A stretch of 64,000 bases of DNA from Pararhizobium polonicum (lineage in GTDB: Bacteria; Pseudomonadota; Alphaproteobacteria; Rhizobiales; Rhizobiaceae), in NCBI RefSeq assembly GCF_001687365.1, contig NZ_LGLV01000014.1:164421-228420 (forward strand), in the 5' to 3' direction. Position numbers and translations under genes: made by a program. The notes below the pieces were generated by a model, which worked only from the letters and a program-made list of their open reading frames with translations, did not search any database and was not told the origin of the DNA. The stretch's first letter is position 1, and every line of letters begins with the position of its first letter. Below are positions 53,820 to 62,891 of this stretch, piece by piece.

Positions 53820-54667
53820 GGCCGCAAACTCATAAACGGGGTTTTCTAACCGGACAGGGGATGATTCAATGAGGCCTTGATTTGGAGGCCGTGCGTGACC
53901 CGCCGTCGTTTCGACCTGACTGATTTCGAGTGGGCGATCATTCAGCCCCTATTGCCAAACAAGAGTCGCGGCGTGCCGCGGGTCGATGACCGGCGGGTGA
54001 TTAACGGCATTTTGTGGCGGTTTCGCACAGGCTCACCCTGGGCGGACGTGCCGGAGCGATATGGGCCTTACACCACCTGCTACAACCGCTTCGTGCGATG
54101 GAGAAAAGCGGGGGGTTGGGATCATGTCTTGCGCGAGATCGCAAAGGCCTTCGACGGCGACATCGTCATGATCGACAGTTCCTGTGTCCGCGTTCATCAG
54201 CATGCGGCCACGGGAAAAAGGGGGATCGAGACGATGGCTGCATGGGACGTTCCCGCGGCGGCCTGATGACGAAAATCCACGCGGTCGTCGACGCCGACGA
54301 CAGACAGATCAGCCTTGAACTGACAGCAGGACAAGCCCACGACAATCGGATGGCAGAACCGATGCTGCAGGACATGCGCCAAGGCGCGATCCTCCTTGCT
54401 GACCGCGCCTACGACACCAATGCCTTGCGCGATCTGGCCAAAGAAAAACGGGCCTGGGCCAACATTCCGGCAAAACGGAATCGCAAGGCCAGCTTTCCCT
54501 TCAGCGCATGGGTCTATCGCCAACGCAACCTGATCGAACGCTTCTTCAACAAACTCAAACAGTTCCGGGGCATCGCGACCAGATACGACAAAGACCCGCG
54601 CAACTTTCTCGCCGCCATCAAGCTGGCCGCAACACGCATCTGGATTAGATCGTTTGAGTCCACGCCC
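53820..54667 (+). mobile_element. IS5-family (IS427-like) insertion sequence, about 848 bp
   Basis: The left end GGCCGCAAACTCATAAACG and the reverse complement of the right end GGGCGTGGACTCAAACGAT form imperfect inverted repeats. Both ends are flanked by TA (53818-53819 and 54668-54669), the target duplication typical of the group. It carries one transposase in two frames and is inserted within an IS1595 remnant. Confidence 0.82.
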
Positions 54668-54670
54668 TAG
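53895..54670 (+). CDS. IS5-family transposase, expressed by -1 frameshifting (two overlapping frames)
   Basis: The first frame starts at GTG 53895 (GGAGG 6 nt upstream) with RRRFDLTDFEWAIIQPLLP and includes the first catalytic Asp in VMIDSSCVRVH; it would end at 54266. The second frame continues KKGDRDDGCMGRSRGGL with LLADRAYD and RNLIERFFNKLKQF, giving the other Asp and the Glu. They overlap at GGAAAAAGGGGG (54213-54224), a likely slippery run for a -1 shift. The joined protein would have about 258 residues and all DDE residues, so the element may be active. Confidence 0.85.
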
Positions 54671-54840
54671 CACAGCGCGCTGCAGACAATGAATGCAATC
54701 GCATCGGAGCCGATGGCCCGATGACGATAGTCACAGTAGGAAAACGGGGATGTCTGCTTTGAGCCGATATCGTTGAAAAAGACGCGTCGTAATCATGCGG
54801 CCGTATTTCCATGGTGGTGGCGCGCTGAGCGTCGTTCCTT
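54671..54840. other. Short stretch without a recognisable gene between two mobile-element parts
   Basis: No frame here shows family resemblance. It probably comprises the terminal non-coding part of the IS1182-type element whose transposase tail follows. Confidence 0.4.
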
Positions 54841-55040
54841 TCACTCCGGTTCCGGCATCGGTGTGGGGATAAGCTTTGCGAGTTTCTCGAGGTTTTGGGC
54901 TGCGGCTGTAAGGTGGAACTCATCGCGGGCTCCGTTCGGCCTCCGTCGTCGCAAGCGACCCAACTTGAGGATGCGTTTGAGGTGGGCAAAGAGCATCTCA
55001 ACCTTCTTCCTCTTCTGCCCGGCGCCGATAGTAGTCAGCG
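54841..55040 (-). pseudogene. IS1182-family transposase, C-terminal fragment
   Basis: The frame ends with GAGQKRKKVEMLFAHLKRIL, then KLGRLRRRRPNGARDEFHLT and AAAQNLEKLAKLIPTP, the conserved tail of IS1182 transposases. Only the last 60 or so residues remain. The upstream part is replaced by an old-yellow-enzyme fragment, and the two homologies meet within 55010-55040. Confidence 0.78.
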
Positions 55041-55161
55041 CTCGCTGCCCCCGGCACGCCTTCAGGCGCAAAAGTTCGGGTCATAGGTGCCATCACAATG
55101 CGATTTTTGAGTTCAAGCGATCGGATGGTGAAGGGTCGAAAGAGGCTGCTTGTATCGTGAA
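55010..55161 (-). pseudogene. Old-yellow-enzyme (NADH:flavin oxidoreductase) N-terminal fragment
   Basis: The frame reads DTSSLFRPFTIRSLELKNRI, VMAPMTRTFAPEGVPGAAS, ADYYRRRAE, the unmistakable first 45-50 residues of an OYE-family protein. There is no start codon at the expected place (ACA where ATG should be) and the sequence runs into the IS1182 tail after RRRAE, where about 300 residues are missing. Confidence 0.75.
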
Positions 55162-55781
55162 CTGCCCCCCATTTCGACCGGACAGTCGGAATAAGCCGTG
55201 GCCGCGCATCATCGAGCGCAGCCCTGAAGCTCAGGAAACCGGCCTCTGGCTTCAATCTTGTCATTGCGGCGATCGTCTATTGGAATTCTAGCGATATGGC
55301 TGACGCCATGAACACCTGCGCTCGCAGGAATAAGTTGTTTCCAACGATTTCTTGACCCATGCTTTACGGGTCGAATGGGAGCACATCGCCTTTTTCCGGC
55401 GGCTTCCTTTGGGATCGCGCCGGGAAGGTTACCGGCCGAAAACCGCTCAACCTGTCCGCCAAATTGCGGGTGGCGCAACGGTATTCAGGAGGATGCGCTC
55501 CTGCTAGCATTGTTCAGCGGCAAACCAACGCTATGCCCTCTTAATGTTCCCGCTCAGCCAAGCAGCGACGGATCGCGGAGTTTCATTCGACGGATGATGC
55601 CTGGCACGGTGCTTGTCTCGCTAGGCATTGCCTACAGACAAAGGTCAGGCCAGCAATTGGCGGGGGCTCTTCTGAAGATGGAGTCTGCCTCAGGAGTATG
55701 ATTGAAAAACGAACTGCGAAGATACAACCAAGGCGAGTTATGTCCTGGCGCTCGCCTTTGTCACGCTCCGAAGATAAATGC
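55162..55781. other. 620-bp stretch without a supportable gene
   Basis: Frames of up to about 100 residues exist on both strands but none has a recognisable motif, family resemblance or good ribosome binding site. The region lies between mobile-element debris and the LacI gene and is probably decayed sequence. Confidence 0.5.
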
Positions 55782-56834
55782 TCATATGTTTGCGGCGGTA
55801 TGTATGTCAAACGGCAATATATTCTGGGCGGTAGCGGTGTGTTCTCCTCTGTTCAAAACAGCGTCGCCCATAGAGCGCACCAGCGTGTCTGTGAGTTGGC
55901 GCGCAGGATGTGACAGCACGACCTTCAAAAGCCCTTCAGCTAAACCGGCTCGCGTTTCATTGGTTAGCTCGTGGGCCACGACCACCAGTTTCTGGGCTGC
56001 GGTACTTCGATCCTCCCGAAGGGCTTGCATTACCCCTGTTACTCCGCCCCCTGCAACGTAAAGGCCAACCCATCGTTCTTGCGACACTAGAAGTTGCTTT
56101 GTCAGTTCGTAGGCAGTCTGTGGCTCCTCCATCGTCGCAAACGTCTCGAGCATCCGGAATTTCGGTGCCGCCTCCCGGAAATACGATCGAAAGCCCATCT
56201 CGCAAAGTTCTTGGGCGAGATAGCGGTGGCTCCCGACGAATACAGCCACTTCGCCCGGCCTTGAATTGAGGTGTGCGATGAACCAGGCAGCTGTCCTTCC
56301 CTTCTTGGCACAATCATTCCCGACGAAACCTGCTCGCTCCGGAGCGGATACGTCAGAGATCATTGTGACCACGGGGATGCCATCTGCAGCAAGGTCGGCA
56401 ATCGCATGATTGACCTGTGGGTGGTCCGACGTGATCATCCCGATGACGTCAGCCTCGCGACTAAGTGCATGAATTGCGGCAGCTGCCTTGTCAGGACTGA
56501 GGTCGTCCATAAACCGAACAATCGCTCGCCCATGGGCATCGGGGTAGGCGTCGACAGCCTTCGTGAGGAGTTCGCTCCACATCTGGTAGAGCTTTCGGTG
56601 CTGTTGCTTAAGCAGAAAACCGAATTTGATCACGGGTTTATCCGCCTCGATCCGACGTTTGATCGCCGTGAGGCCGTGAAACCCGATGCGTTCAGCGGCC
56701 TCGAGAACGAGTTCGGCGGTCTTCGGTCGCACCGGATGGCGGCCATTGATGACCCTGTCCACCGTTGAAATTCCAACATTTGCTGCCTTTGCCAGATCGG
56801 CAATCGTCGGTCGTGACACAACATATTCTCCCAT
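55782..56834 (-). CDS. LacI-family transcriptional regulator
   Basis: The 350-residue protein has a LacI helix-turn-helix and hinge (SRPTIADLAKAANVGISTVDRVINGRHPVRPKT) and a periplasmic-binding-protein-like effector domain (IKFGFLLKQQHRKLYQMWSEL, MITSDHPQVNHAIADLAADGIPVVTMISDV, GRTAAWFIAHLN). It is divergent from the sugar/polyol importer operon with 145 bp between starts and should respond to the imported sugar or its product. TTTCATGAAA at 56834-56843 overlaps its start region. Confidence 0.9.
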   Translation of the reverse strand: MGEYVVSRPTIADLAKAANVGISTVDRVINGRHPVRPKTAELVLEAAERIGFHGLTAIKRRIEADKPVIKFGFLLKQQHRKLYQMWSELLTKAVDAYPDAHGRAIVRFMDDLSPDKAAAAIHALSREADVIGMITSDHPQVNHAIADLAADGIPVVTMISDVSAPERAGFVGNDCAKKGRTAAWFIAHLNSRPGEVAVFVGSHRYLAQELCEMGFRSYFREAAPKFRMLETFATMEEPQTAYELTKQLLVSQERWVGLYVAGGGVTGVMQALREDRSTAAQKLVVVAHELTNETRAGLAEGLLKVVLSHPARQLTDTLVRSMGDAVLNRGEHTATAQNILPFDIHTAANI

Positions 56835-56979
56835 TTCATGAAAGTCATTGTGAACGAATTTGAGAGAAAAATATAGACAGAAATTGACATAAAATGAAGA
56901 AGTTGACAGAGAATGGAAACAGAAAAGACGCCTTGTGGCGCCGGGCTTGGGAGAGCCTGTGGTTAGGAGGAATATTCAT
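56834..56979. promoter_or_regulatory. Divergent promoter region with palindrome and TTGACA direct repeats
   Basis: The palindrome TTTCATGAAA (56834-56843) sits at the LacI gene start. TTGACATAAAATG (from 56884) and TTGACAGAGAATG (from 56903) are direct repeats 19 bp apart, matching at 11 of 13 bases. The strong TTAGGAGG site before the ATPase gene is at 56963-56970. Regulator binding is inferred. Confidence 0.5.
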
Positions 56980-58530
56980 ATGACTTCGGTGGGAGGAGCC
57001 CCGGCGACATCACTCGCAGCGGCCAAGAACGAATATGTTCTCGAAATGCGGGGGATTACCAAATCTTTTCCGGGCGTCCGCGCACTTGACGGTATGAGCC
57101 TGCGCGTCCGGCCAGGCAGCGTCCACGTCCTGGTCGGCGAAAACGGTGCCGGCAAATCGACGCTGATGAAGATCCTAAGCGGCATTTACGCCATCGACGA
57201 CGGAGAGATTTTCTTTCAAGGCGAGAAGCTCGACCATCAAAACGCGGCCACAGCTCTGGATCGCGGCATTTCGATGATCCATCAAGAGCTCAGCCCGGTC
57301 CTCGACATGACCATCGCCGAGAACATCTTCCTCGGCCGTGAGCCGACGATCGGGCGAAAGGGCGTGTTCGCTTCGTTCGTTGACTTCGCCCAGATGAACG
57401 CCGACACGCAAAAGCTTCTCGACCGACTTGGCCTCAAATATTCGGCCGACACGAAGATGCGTGATCTTTCGATCGCGGCCATTCAGCTGGTCGAGATCGT
57501 CAAAGCGATCTCGCGCGCAGCGTCTCTCGTCATCATGGACGAGCCGACGTCGGCAATCAGCGACACTGAAGTATCCATGCTTTTTCAGCAGATCGCCGAC
57601 CTCAAGGCGAACGGCGTTGCGATCATCTACATAACCCACAAAATGGACGAGATTTTCCAAATCGCGGATGACATCACCGTCATGCGGGATGGTCAGTTCA
57701 TCGCGACAGGGCCGTCGAGCGACTACACCGAAGCCAAGCTGATCTCTCAAATGGTTGGTCGGACCATTTCAAGTATTTTCCCGAAAGAGGATGTGCCCAT
57801 CGGTGACGTCGTTCTGTCCCTTGAGAATGTCAGCCGCGCCGGCGTCTTCGAAGACGTCAATCTGACGGTCCGCGCGGGCGAGATTGTTGGATTGGCAGGA
57901 TTGATCGGCGCGGGAAGAACGGAAGTCGCCCGCGTGATTTTCGGACTCGACAAATACGACGCCGGGACTATTCGACTCAATGGCACGCCGATCAAGATCG
58001 GCTCTCCGACTGATGCAATCCGCCACGGCATCGCCATGGTCTCGGAGGACCGGAAGGCCGAAGGGCTCGTGCTGTGCCGATCGGTCGGCGAAAACATCTC
58101 GCTCGCCAATCTGAAGAAGTTCGCGTCAGGGCTGTTCATCAGCGAGCGGCGGGAGGAAACAGCCGCGCAGCGTATGATCAAGATGCTGCAGATCAAGACG
58201 CCGAACACGGAGATGATTGTCGAAAACCTGAGTGGCGGCAATCAGCAGAAGATCGTGTTGGCGAAATGGCTGCTGGGCGATCTCAAGCTCTTGATCCTGG
58301 ACGAGCCGACGCGCGGCATCGATGTCGGCTCCAAGTCCGAAATCCACAAACTGATGACTGAATTTGCCCGCCAAGGCCTGGCGATCCTCGTGATCTCGTC
58401 GGAACTGCCCGAGGTTCTCGGGATGAGCGACCGCGTGATGGTGATGAGCGAGGGCCGCGTTGCTGGCGAACTGACAAGAAGCGAGGCGACGCAGGAAAGC
58501 GTCATGCGCCTTGCAACGGGAGGACACTGA
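56980..58530 (+). CDS. Sugar-type ABC transporter ATP-binding protein (RbsA/MglA family)
   Basis: The ATG at 56980 is chosen for TTAGGAGG 9 nt upstream, giving 516 residues. The first ATPase half has Walker A GENGAGKSTLM, signature LSIAAIQLVEI (degenerate) and VIMDEPTSAISD; the second half has the degenerate GLIGAGRTEVARVIFG, signature LSGGNQQKIVLAKW and LILDEPTRGIDVG. It heads the operon ATPase-permease-binding protein, then two sugar-metabolism enzymes. The stop overlaps the permease start by one base. Confidence 0.93.
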   Translation: MTSVGGAPATSLAAAKNEYVLEMRGITKSFPGVRALDGMSLRVRPGSVHVLVGENGAGKSTLMKILSGIYAIDDGEIFFQGEKLDHQNAATALDRGISMIHQELSPVLDMTIAENIFLGREPTIGRKGVFASFVDFAQMNADTQKLLDRLGLKYSADTKMRDLSIAAIQLVEIVKAISRAASLVIMDEPTSAISDTEVSMLFQQIADLKANGVAIIYITHKMDEIFQIADDITVMRDGQFIATGPSSDYTEAKLISQMVGRTISSIFPKEDVPIGDVVLSLENVSRAGVFEDVNLTVRAGEIVGLAGLIGAGRTEVARVIFGLDKYDAGTIRLNGTPIKIGSPTDAIRHGIAMVSEDRKAEGLVLCRSVGENISLANLKKFASGLFISERREETAAQRMIKMLQIKTPNTEMIVENLSGGNQQKIVLAKWLLGDLKLLILDEPTRGIDVGSKSEIHKLMTEFARQGLAILVISSELPEVLGMSDRVMVMSEGRVAGELTRSEATQESVMRLATGGH

Positions 58531-59534
58531 TGAGCATCGAAACGGCAACCAAAAGCGACAGGCAGGGCAAAGCGTCGCCGCTGAGCAATGTGAACTTTGC
58601 GCAGATTTACCGCAAATACGGAACAGTGCTGATCTTCATTGGTATCTGTATTCTTGCGTCGCTTCTAAGCCCGACGTTCCTGACCGAAGCCAACTTGACC
58701 AACGTGCTGCGCCAGGTCGTGGTCGTCAGTCTTCTTGCCTGCGGCGTCACTTTCATCATCATCCTTGGCCATATCGACGTGTCGCTCGGGTCGGTGCTGG
58801 CACTTTGCGGTGTGATCGCCACAAGCGTCATGGCCATGACTGGTAGCGTGGTTCTTGCCGTCTGTGCCGGGATCGCGGTCGGAATCCTTACCGGCCTGAT
58901 CAATGGTTTTGTCATCACATTCTTCCGGATTCCATCTTTCATCATGACGCTTGCGATGACGACGGTCGCTCGTGGCGTGGTGCTGCTCTACACCGGCGGC
59001 TCGCCGATTACCGGTCTTGGCGACTTCAAGATCATCGGCCAGGGTTCGCTCGGTCCGGTTCCGATTTCCGTGCTCATCCTGGTGGCTTTTGTCATCTTGT
59101 CATGGGGTCTTCTCAACAAGACAAAGTTCGGGCGCTACGTTTACGCGGTCGGCGGTAACGAGCGGGCGTCCAGAGCCTCCGGCATCAATCCCGATAGCAT
59201 CGTCGTCAAGGCGTTTATTTTCAACGGGATTCTCTGCGCGGTCGCCGGGATCGTGCTGATGTCGCGCATCAATTCCGGTCAGCCGGCAGGCGGCGTCGGC
59301 TATGAATTCGATGCGATCACGGCAGTCGTCGTCGGTGGTACAAGCTTGATGGGCGGAACCGGCACGATCACCGGCACAGTCATCGGTGCAATGATCATCG
59401 GCGTCATCAACAACATCCTCAATCTCCTCAATGTCAGCTCGTACTGGCAGCAGATCATCAAGGGACTGATCATTGCGATCGCGGTCATCCTCGATGTCTG
59501 GACAAAATCGGCCCGCAGCAAAAAGAAGGCCTGA
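58530..59534 (+). CDS. Sugar-type ABC transporter permease (RbsC family)
   Basis: The 334-residue protein has eight to ten membrane segments and the RbsC hallmarks ILGHIDVSLGSVLALCGVIA, YAVGGNERASRASGINPDS and a C-terminal NVSSYWQQIIKGLIIAIAV. Only one permease is present, so the channel is probably a homodimer, unlike the locus at 36-40 kb. Confidence 0.92.
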   Translation: MSIETATKSDRQGKASPLSNVNFAQIYRKYGTVLIFIGICILASLLSPTFLTEANLTNVLRQVVVVSLLACGVTFIIILGHIDVSLGSVLALCGVIATSVMAMTGSVVLAVCAGIAVGILTGLINGFVITFFRIPSFIMTLAMTTVARGVVLLYTGGSPITGLGDFKIIGQGSLGPVPISVLILVAFVILSWGLLNKTKFGRYVYAVGGNERASRASGINPDSIVVKAFIFNGILCAVAGIVLMSRINSGQPAGGVGYEFDAITAVVVGGTSLMGGTGTITGTVIGAMIIGVINNILNLLNVSSYWQQIIKGLIIAIAVILDVWTKSARSKKKA

Positions 59535-59627
59535 CACCGCTCGGGCCGCACCACAAGCGCGGCCGGGACCAACTGTATGTGCGCCTCGCGGCGCTGAACG
59601 TAACCTAGTCTCAATTGGGAGGACCCT

Positions 59628-60551
59628 ATGAAACTTTTTGCTAAACTTGCTCTCGCCTGCGCCGTCTCCGTCTCCGCGCTGTCGGCAAATGCTGCCTTTG
59701 CCGCTGACAAATTCGTCGTCGGATATGCGAACATGGCCGACACCGACGTCTTCGTCATGGCACGCAAGAATGCCTTCATCGAAGCCGCCAAGTCCGACCC
59801 GGCTGTCGAAGTCAACTTCTCTGACGCCAACAATGACGCCAGCAAGCAGCTTGACCAGATCGACAATTTCATTGCCCAGAAGGTCAATGCAATTGTTGTC
59901 GTTCCCGTCGATTACCAGGGCATCGTCCCAGGCGTCGAAAAGGCCAACGCGGCAGGAATTCCGGTCATTGCTCTCGGGATTCAATCGGCTGGCGGCAAAT
60001 ACACCTTTGTCGGTTCCAAGAACATCGACGCCGGCCGTCTTCAGGGCGAGTTCATGAAGGCGAACCTGCCAAAGGACGCCAAGATCCTCTATCTCGAAGG
60101 CACGCCGGGCCTGTCGCATACGCAGGAACGCAAGAAAGGTTTCGAAGAAGCCCTCGGCCGTTCTGACGTCACGACGCTCGCCAGCCTCTCGGCAAACTAT
60201 GATCGCGCCGAAGGCATGAAGGTGACAGAAGACTGGATCCAGAGCTTCCCGAAGTTCGACGGCATCATCACCGCCAATGACCAGATGGCGCTGGGTGCTC
60301 TCGAAGCTCTCAAGGGTGCCGACCGCCTCAAGGGCGTGCTTATCTCCGGCGTCGACGGTGTTCCGGATGCATTGACGGCCATCAAAGCCGGTGAAATGTC
60401 CCAGACGATCTTCCAAGACGCCGCCGGTCAGGCAAAGGCCGCCTTCGAGGTCGTTGAGGGTATCAAGAAGGGCGAACAGGCGCCGGCCGAGAAGCTGGTT
60501 CCCTTCGCCTCCATCACCAAGGAAAACGTCGACCAGTTCATCAAGAAGTAA
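59628..60551 (+). CDS. ABC transporter sugar-binding protein (RbsB family)
   Basis: The 307-residue protein has a Sec signal peptide (LFAKLALACAVSVSALSANAAFA, cleaved before ADK). The mature part is RbsB-like: FVVGYANMADTDVFVMARKN, DNFIAQKVNAIVVVPVDYQGIVPGVEKANAAGIPVIALG (in parts), and FDGIITANDQMALGALEALKG. It starts after TTGGGAGGACCCT. It is followed by a long hairpin and then the MocA-type dehydrogenase. Confidence 0.92.
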   Translation: MKLFAKLALACAVSVSALSANAAFAADKFVVGYANMADTDVFVMARKNAFIEAAKSDPAVEVNFSDANNDASKQLDQIDNFIAQKVNAIVVVPVDYQGIVPGVEKANAAGIPVIALGIQSAGGKYTFVGSKNIDAGRLQGEFMKANLPKDAKILYLEGTPGLSHTQERKKGFEEALGRSDVTTLASLSANYDRAEGMKVTEDWIQSFPKFDGIITANDQMALGALEALKGADRLKGVLISGVDGVPDALTAIKAGEMSQTIFQDAAGQAKAAFEVVEGIKKGEQAPAEKLVPFASITKENVDQFIKK

Positions 60552-60560
60552 TTCCTCCCG

Positions 60561-60590
60561 GGCGTGTCGGAAATCCGTTTCCGGCACGCC
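60561..60590 (+). terminator. 13-bp hairpin after the sugar-binding-protein gene
   Basis: GGCGTGTCGGAAA and TTTCCGGCACGCC pair over 13 positions (one T-G wobble) around TCCG, 9 nt after the binding-protein stop. No long T-run follows. It probably limits read-through or stabilises the upstream message so that transporter outnumbers enzyme. Confidence 0.6.
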
Positions 60591-60639
60591 GAACCTTTCA
60601 CTTATCCATCAGCCATTTGTCCGAAACACAGGAAAGACC

Positions 60640-61644
60640 ATGACAATAAGAATTGCAGTTATCGGCGCAGGCCTGATGGGCGCGGATCACGCGAAGATCG
60701 TTGCCGAAGAAATGCAGGGCGCCACCCTTCAACTCGTCTGCGATATGGATGTGAGCCGCGCTCGCAAGGTGGCCGATTTGTATGGTGCGGCTGATGTCGG
60801 AAACGATCCGGAAGCGGCTATCGGCCGTGCCGACATTGATGCGGTGATCGTGGCAAGCCCCGATTTCACCCATGCCTCCCTTTCACTCGCCTGTATCGCA
60901 GCTGGAAAGAAGGTCCTTTGCGAAAAGCCTCTGTCACAATCGCCCGACGAATGCCTGAAGGTGATGAACGCCGAAATGGCAGCGGCTGCCCGGTTCGTGC
61001 AGCTCGGCTTTATGCGACGGTATGACCAATCCTATATGGAAATGCAGCAGGCGCTGAAAAGCGGGGTGATTGGGCGCCCGCTGATGATGCACAATTTCCA
61101 TCGCAATGTGGAAACGCCCGCATCTGACTTCACAGGTGCGATGGCGATTACCAATTCAGCGCCGCATGAATTCGACGTGGTCCGTCATGTGCTTGGCACA
61201 GAATATGTATCGATCTCGGCGTTTCAGCCGAAACGTTCGGATGCACTGGTCGCTCCTGTCGTCATGGTTCTGGAGACCGAGGATGGGCAGCTGGTGAATA
61301 TCGAAATCAATAACAACGCAGCCTATGGCTACGACGTGCGCGCGGAACTCGTTGGTGAAAAAGCCTCGATCGCGATGAACCAGGTCGCGTTTACGCGGAT
61401 CGACCAGCGTCTCGGCCAACACACCGGCTATGACGCCGATTGGCGCGGCCGGTACTATGACGCCTATCGTCGCCAGAACCGTGCCTTCCTGCGCTTCGTA
61501 GAGACCCGGGAATTCCCGGAGATCGCATCGAGTTGCTGGGACGGCTACTGCGCGGCCATCGTCGCGGAAGCTGGCGTCAAAGCTTTGAACGAGGGGCGCA
61601 AAGTCGCAGTCGAAATGATCAATAAGCCGGAGTTCTATGCATGA
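60640..61644 (+). CDS. Gfo/Idh/MocA-family oxidoreductase (inositol-dehydrogenase-like)
   Basis: The ATG at 60640 (AGGAAAG upstream) gives 334 residues; longer frames lie within the binding-protein gene. The NAD-binding start IRIAVIGAGLMGADHAKIV, the CEKPLS motif (VLCEKPLSQSPDEC) with the conserved Lys, and NSAPHEFDVVRHVLG carrying the catalytic His/Asp are all present. It likely oxidises the imported polyol or sugar, as inositol 2-dehydrogenase does, or an amino-sugar derivative. It overlaps the next gene by an ATGA. Confidence 0.9.
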   Translation: MTIRIAVIGAGLMGADHAKIVAEEMQGATLQLVCDMDVSRARKVADLYGAADVGNDPEAAIGRADIDAVIVASPDFTHASLSLACIAAGKKVLCEKPLSQSPDECLKVMNAEMAAAARFVQLGFMRRYDQSYMEMQQALKSGVIGRPLMMHNFHRNVETPASDFTGAMAITNSAPHEFDVVRHVLGTEYVSISAFQPKRSDALVAPVVMVLETEDGQLVNIEINNNAAYGYDVRAELVGEKASIAMNQVAFTRIDQRLGQHTGYDADWRGRYYDAYRRQNRAFLRFVETREFPEIASSCWDGYCAAIVAEAGVKALNEGRKVAVEMINKPEFYA

Positions 61645-62600
61645 AACTGGGTTTCGTATCCGACAGCCTTGGCGGCGTGCCAATCGATCAACTGCTCGAG
61701 CACGCCAGGCGCATGGGCGTATCCGGGGTGGAAGTCAACACCTGCGGATGGTCGACCGCGCCGCACTTCAATCTGGAAGCCATGCTGGGTAACCGGGATG
61801 CGCAGAAATCCTTTCTCCAGGGATTTGCCGACCGCGACCTTGAGGTGATCAGCTTGAACGCAAACGGCAATCCGTTGCATCCGACAGACCTCATGCAAGG
61901 TGAAGGCTTAAAGAATACGATCCGGGTCGCTGGCGAAATGGGAATTAAAACCGTCTGCACCATGTCAGGCCTGCCTGCCGGCAGCCCCAACGACACGATG
62001 CCGAACTGGGTCGTCTCGTCCTGGCCGCCAGAGACACAGGCTATCCTTCGATATCAGTGGGAAGAGAAGTTGCTTCCATTTTGGGAGGAGATCGTCGCGC
62101 TTGCGAAGGAAAATGGTGTCGAGCGGATCGCTCTGGAGCTTCATGGTAATCAGTGTGTGTACAATGTGCCATCGCTCTTGAAGCTGCGTCAGGCCGTCGG
62201 CCCGACCGTCGGCGCCAACCTCGATCCCTCACACCTCTTCTGGATGGGCGCAGACCCGTTGATTGCCGCCGAAGCTCTCGGCGATGCGATCTATCATGTT
62301 CATGCCAAGGACACTTTCCTCAACGCTCCGAAGCAGGCTGTTACGAGCCTTCTCGAAACCGGAAGCCTGATGGATATCCCTGCTCGCAGCTGGTCCTATA
62401 TCACGCTGGGCTACGGCCACGGAGAGGAGTGGTGGCGTCAATTCTGCTATCGCCTGAAGATGGCCGGATATGACGGCTGGCTTTCGATCGAGCATGAGGA
62501 CGTGCTCTTGAATTCCCTGGAAGGCCTGGAGAAATCCGTTGCTCTCCTGCAGGGCGTAATGCCCAGCGCCGCGGCTGACTTCAGACCCCAGGCGATATAG
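61641..62600 (+). CDS. Sugar phosphate isomerase/epimerase (AP endonuclease 2 / IolE-like TIM barrel)
   Basis: The 319-residue protein has the xylose-isomerase-like barrel: MKLGFVSDSLGGVPIDQLLEHARRMGVSGVEVNTCG (in parts), MGIKTVCTMSGLPAG, then the metal-binding residues in RIALELHGNQCVYN, GANLDPSHLFWMG, IYHVHAKDTFLN and WLSIEHEDVL. The Glu, Asp, His and Glu ligands are all there. It should isomerise, epimerise or dehydrate the product of the preceding dehydrogenase. The pair dehydrogenase plus isomerase resembles inositol-type catabolism, though the later iol genes are absent. Confidence 0.9.
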   Translation: MKLGFVSDSLGGVPIDQLLEHARRMGVSGVEVNTCGWSTAPHFNLEAMLGNRDAQKSFLQGFADRDLEVISLNANGNPLHPTDLMQGEGLKNTIRVAGEMGIKTVCTMSGLPAGSPNDTMPNWVVSSWPPETQAILRYQWEEKLLPFWEEIVALAKENGVERIALELHGNQCVYNVPSLLKLRQAVGPTVGANLDPSHLFWMGADPLIAAEALGDAIYHVHAKDTFLNAPKQAVTSLLETGSLMDIPARSWSYITLGYGHGEEWWRQFCYRLKMAGYDGWLSIEHEDVLLNSLEGLEKSVALLQGVMPSAAADFRPQAI

Positions 62601-62638
62601 ACACCCTGCACGACAGCCCGGCTTCAAAAGAGAATACA

Positions 62639-62661
62639 CCCGCGGCAACGTCTGCCGCGGG
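62639..62661 (+). terminator. Perfect 9-bp hairpin at the end of the sugar operon
   Basis: CCCGCGGCA and TGCCGCGGG pair around ACGTC, 38 nt after the last stop of the operon. It lacks a T-run on either strand, so it may work with Rho or as a barrier to 3' decay. Confidence 0.5.
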
Positions 62662-62891
62662 CAGGATAGGCATGGCCAGTCCTCACCTTTAGCAGTGGCA
62701 GAAGTCAATAAGCGGAATGTCTACGATCTTGCAATGATCTTATTTCTCTGCACGTCTGGCGCATTCAAACAGCAGCTTTGCCTCAGGCCCGCGACGCGCT
62801 GCAGAGAGCCGGCGAGTTTCTCATCGGCCACCTCGAGAAATAGCATGCGCGCGCTTTCAACGAGAACGTAGACACTTGATAGGAGATTATT

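Noticed and set aside
55209..55478. 89-codon frame on the minus strand
   Set aside because: No recognisable family, no good ribosome binding site and surrounded by decayed mobile DNA.
59100..60587. 495-codon open frame on the minus strand
   Set aside because: Antisense to permease and binding-protein genes that have full family signatures; low-complexity acidic/arginine shadow translation.
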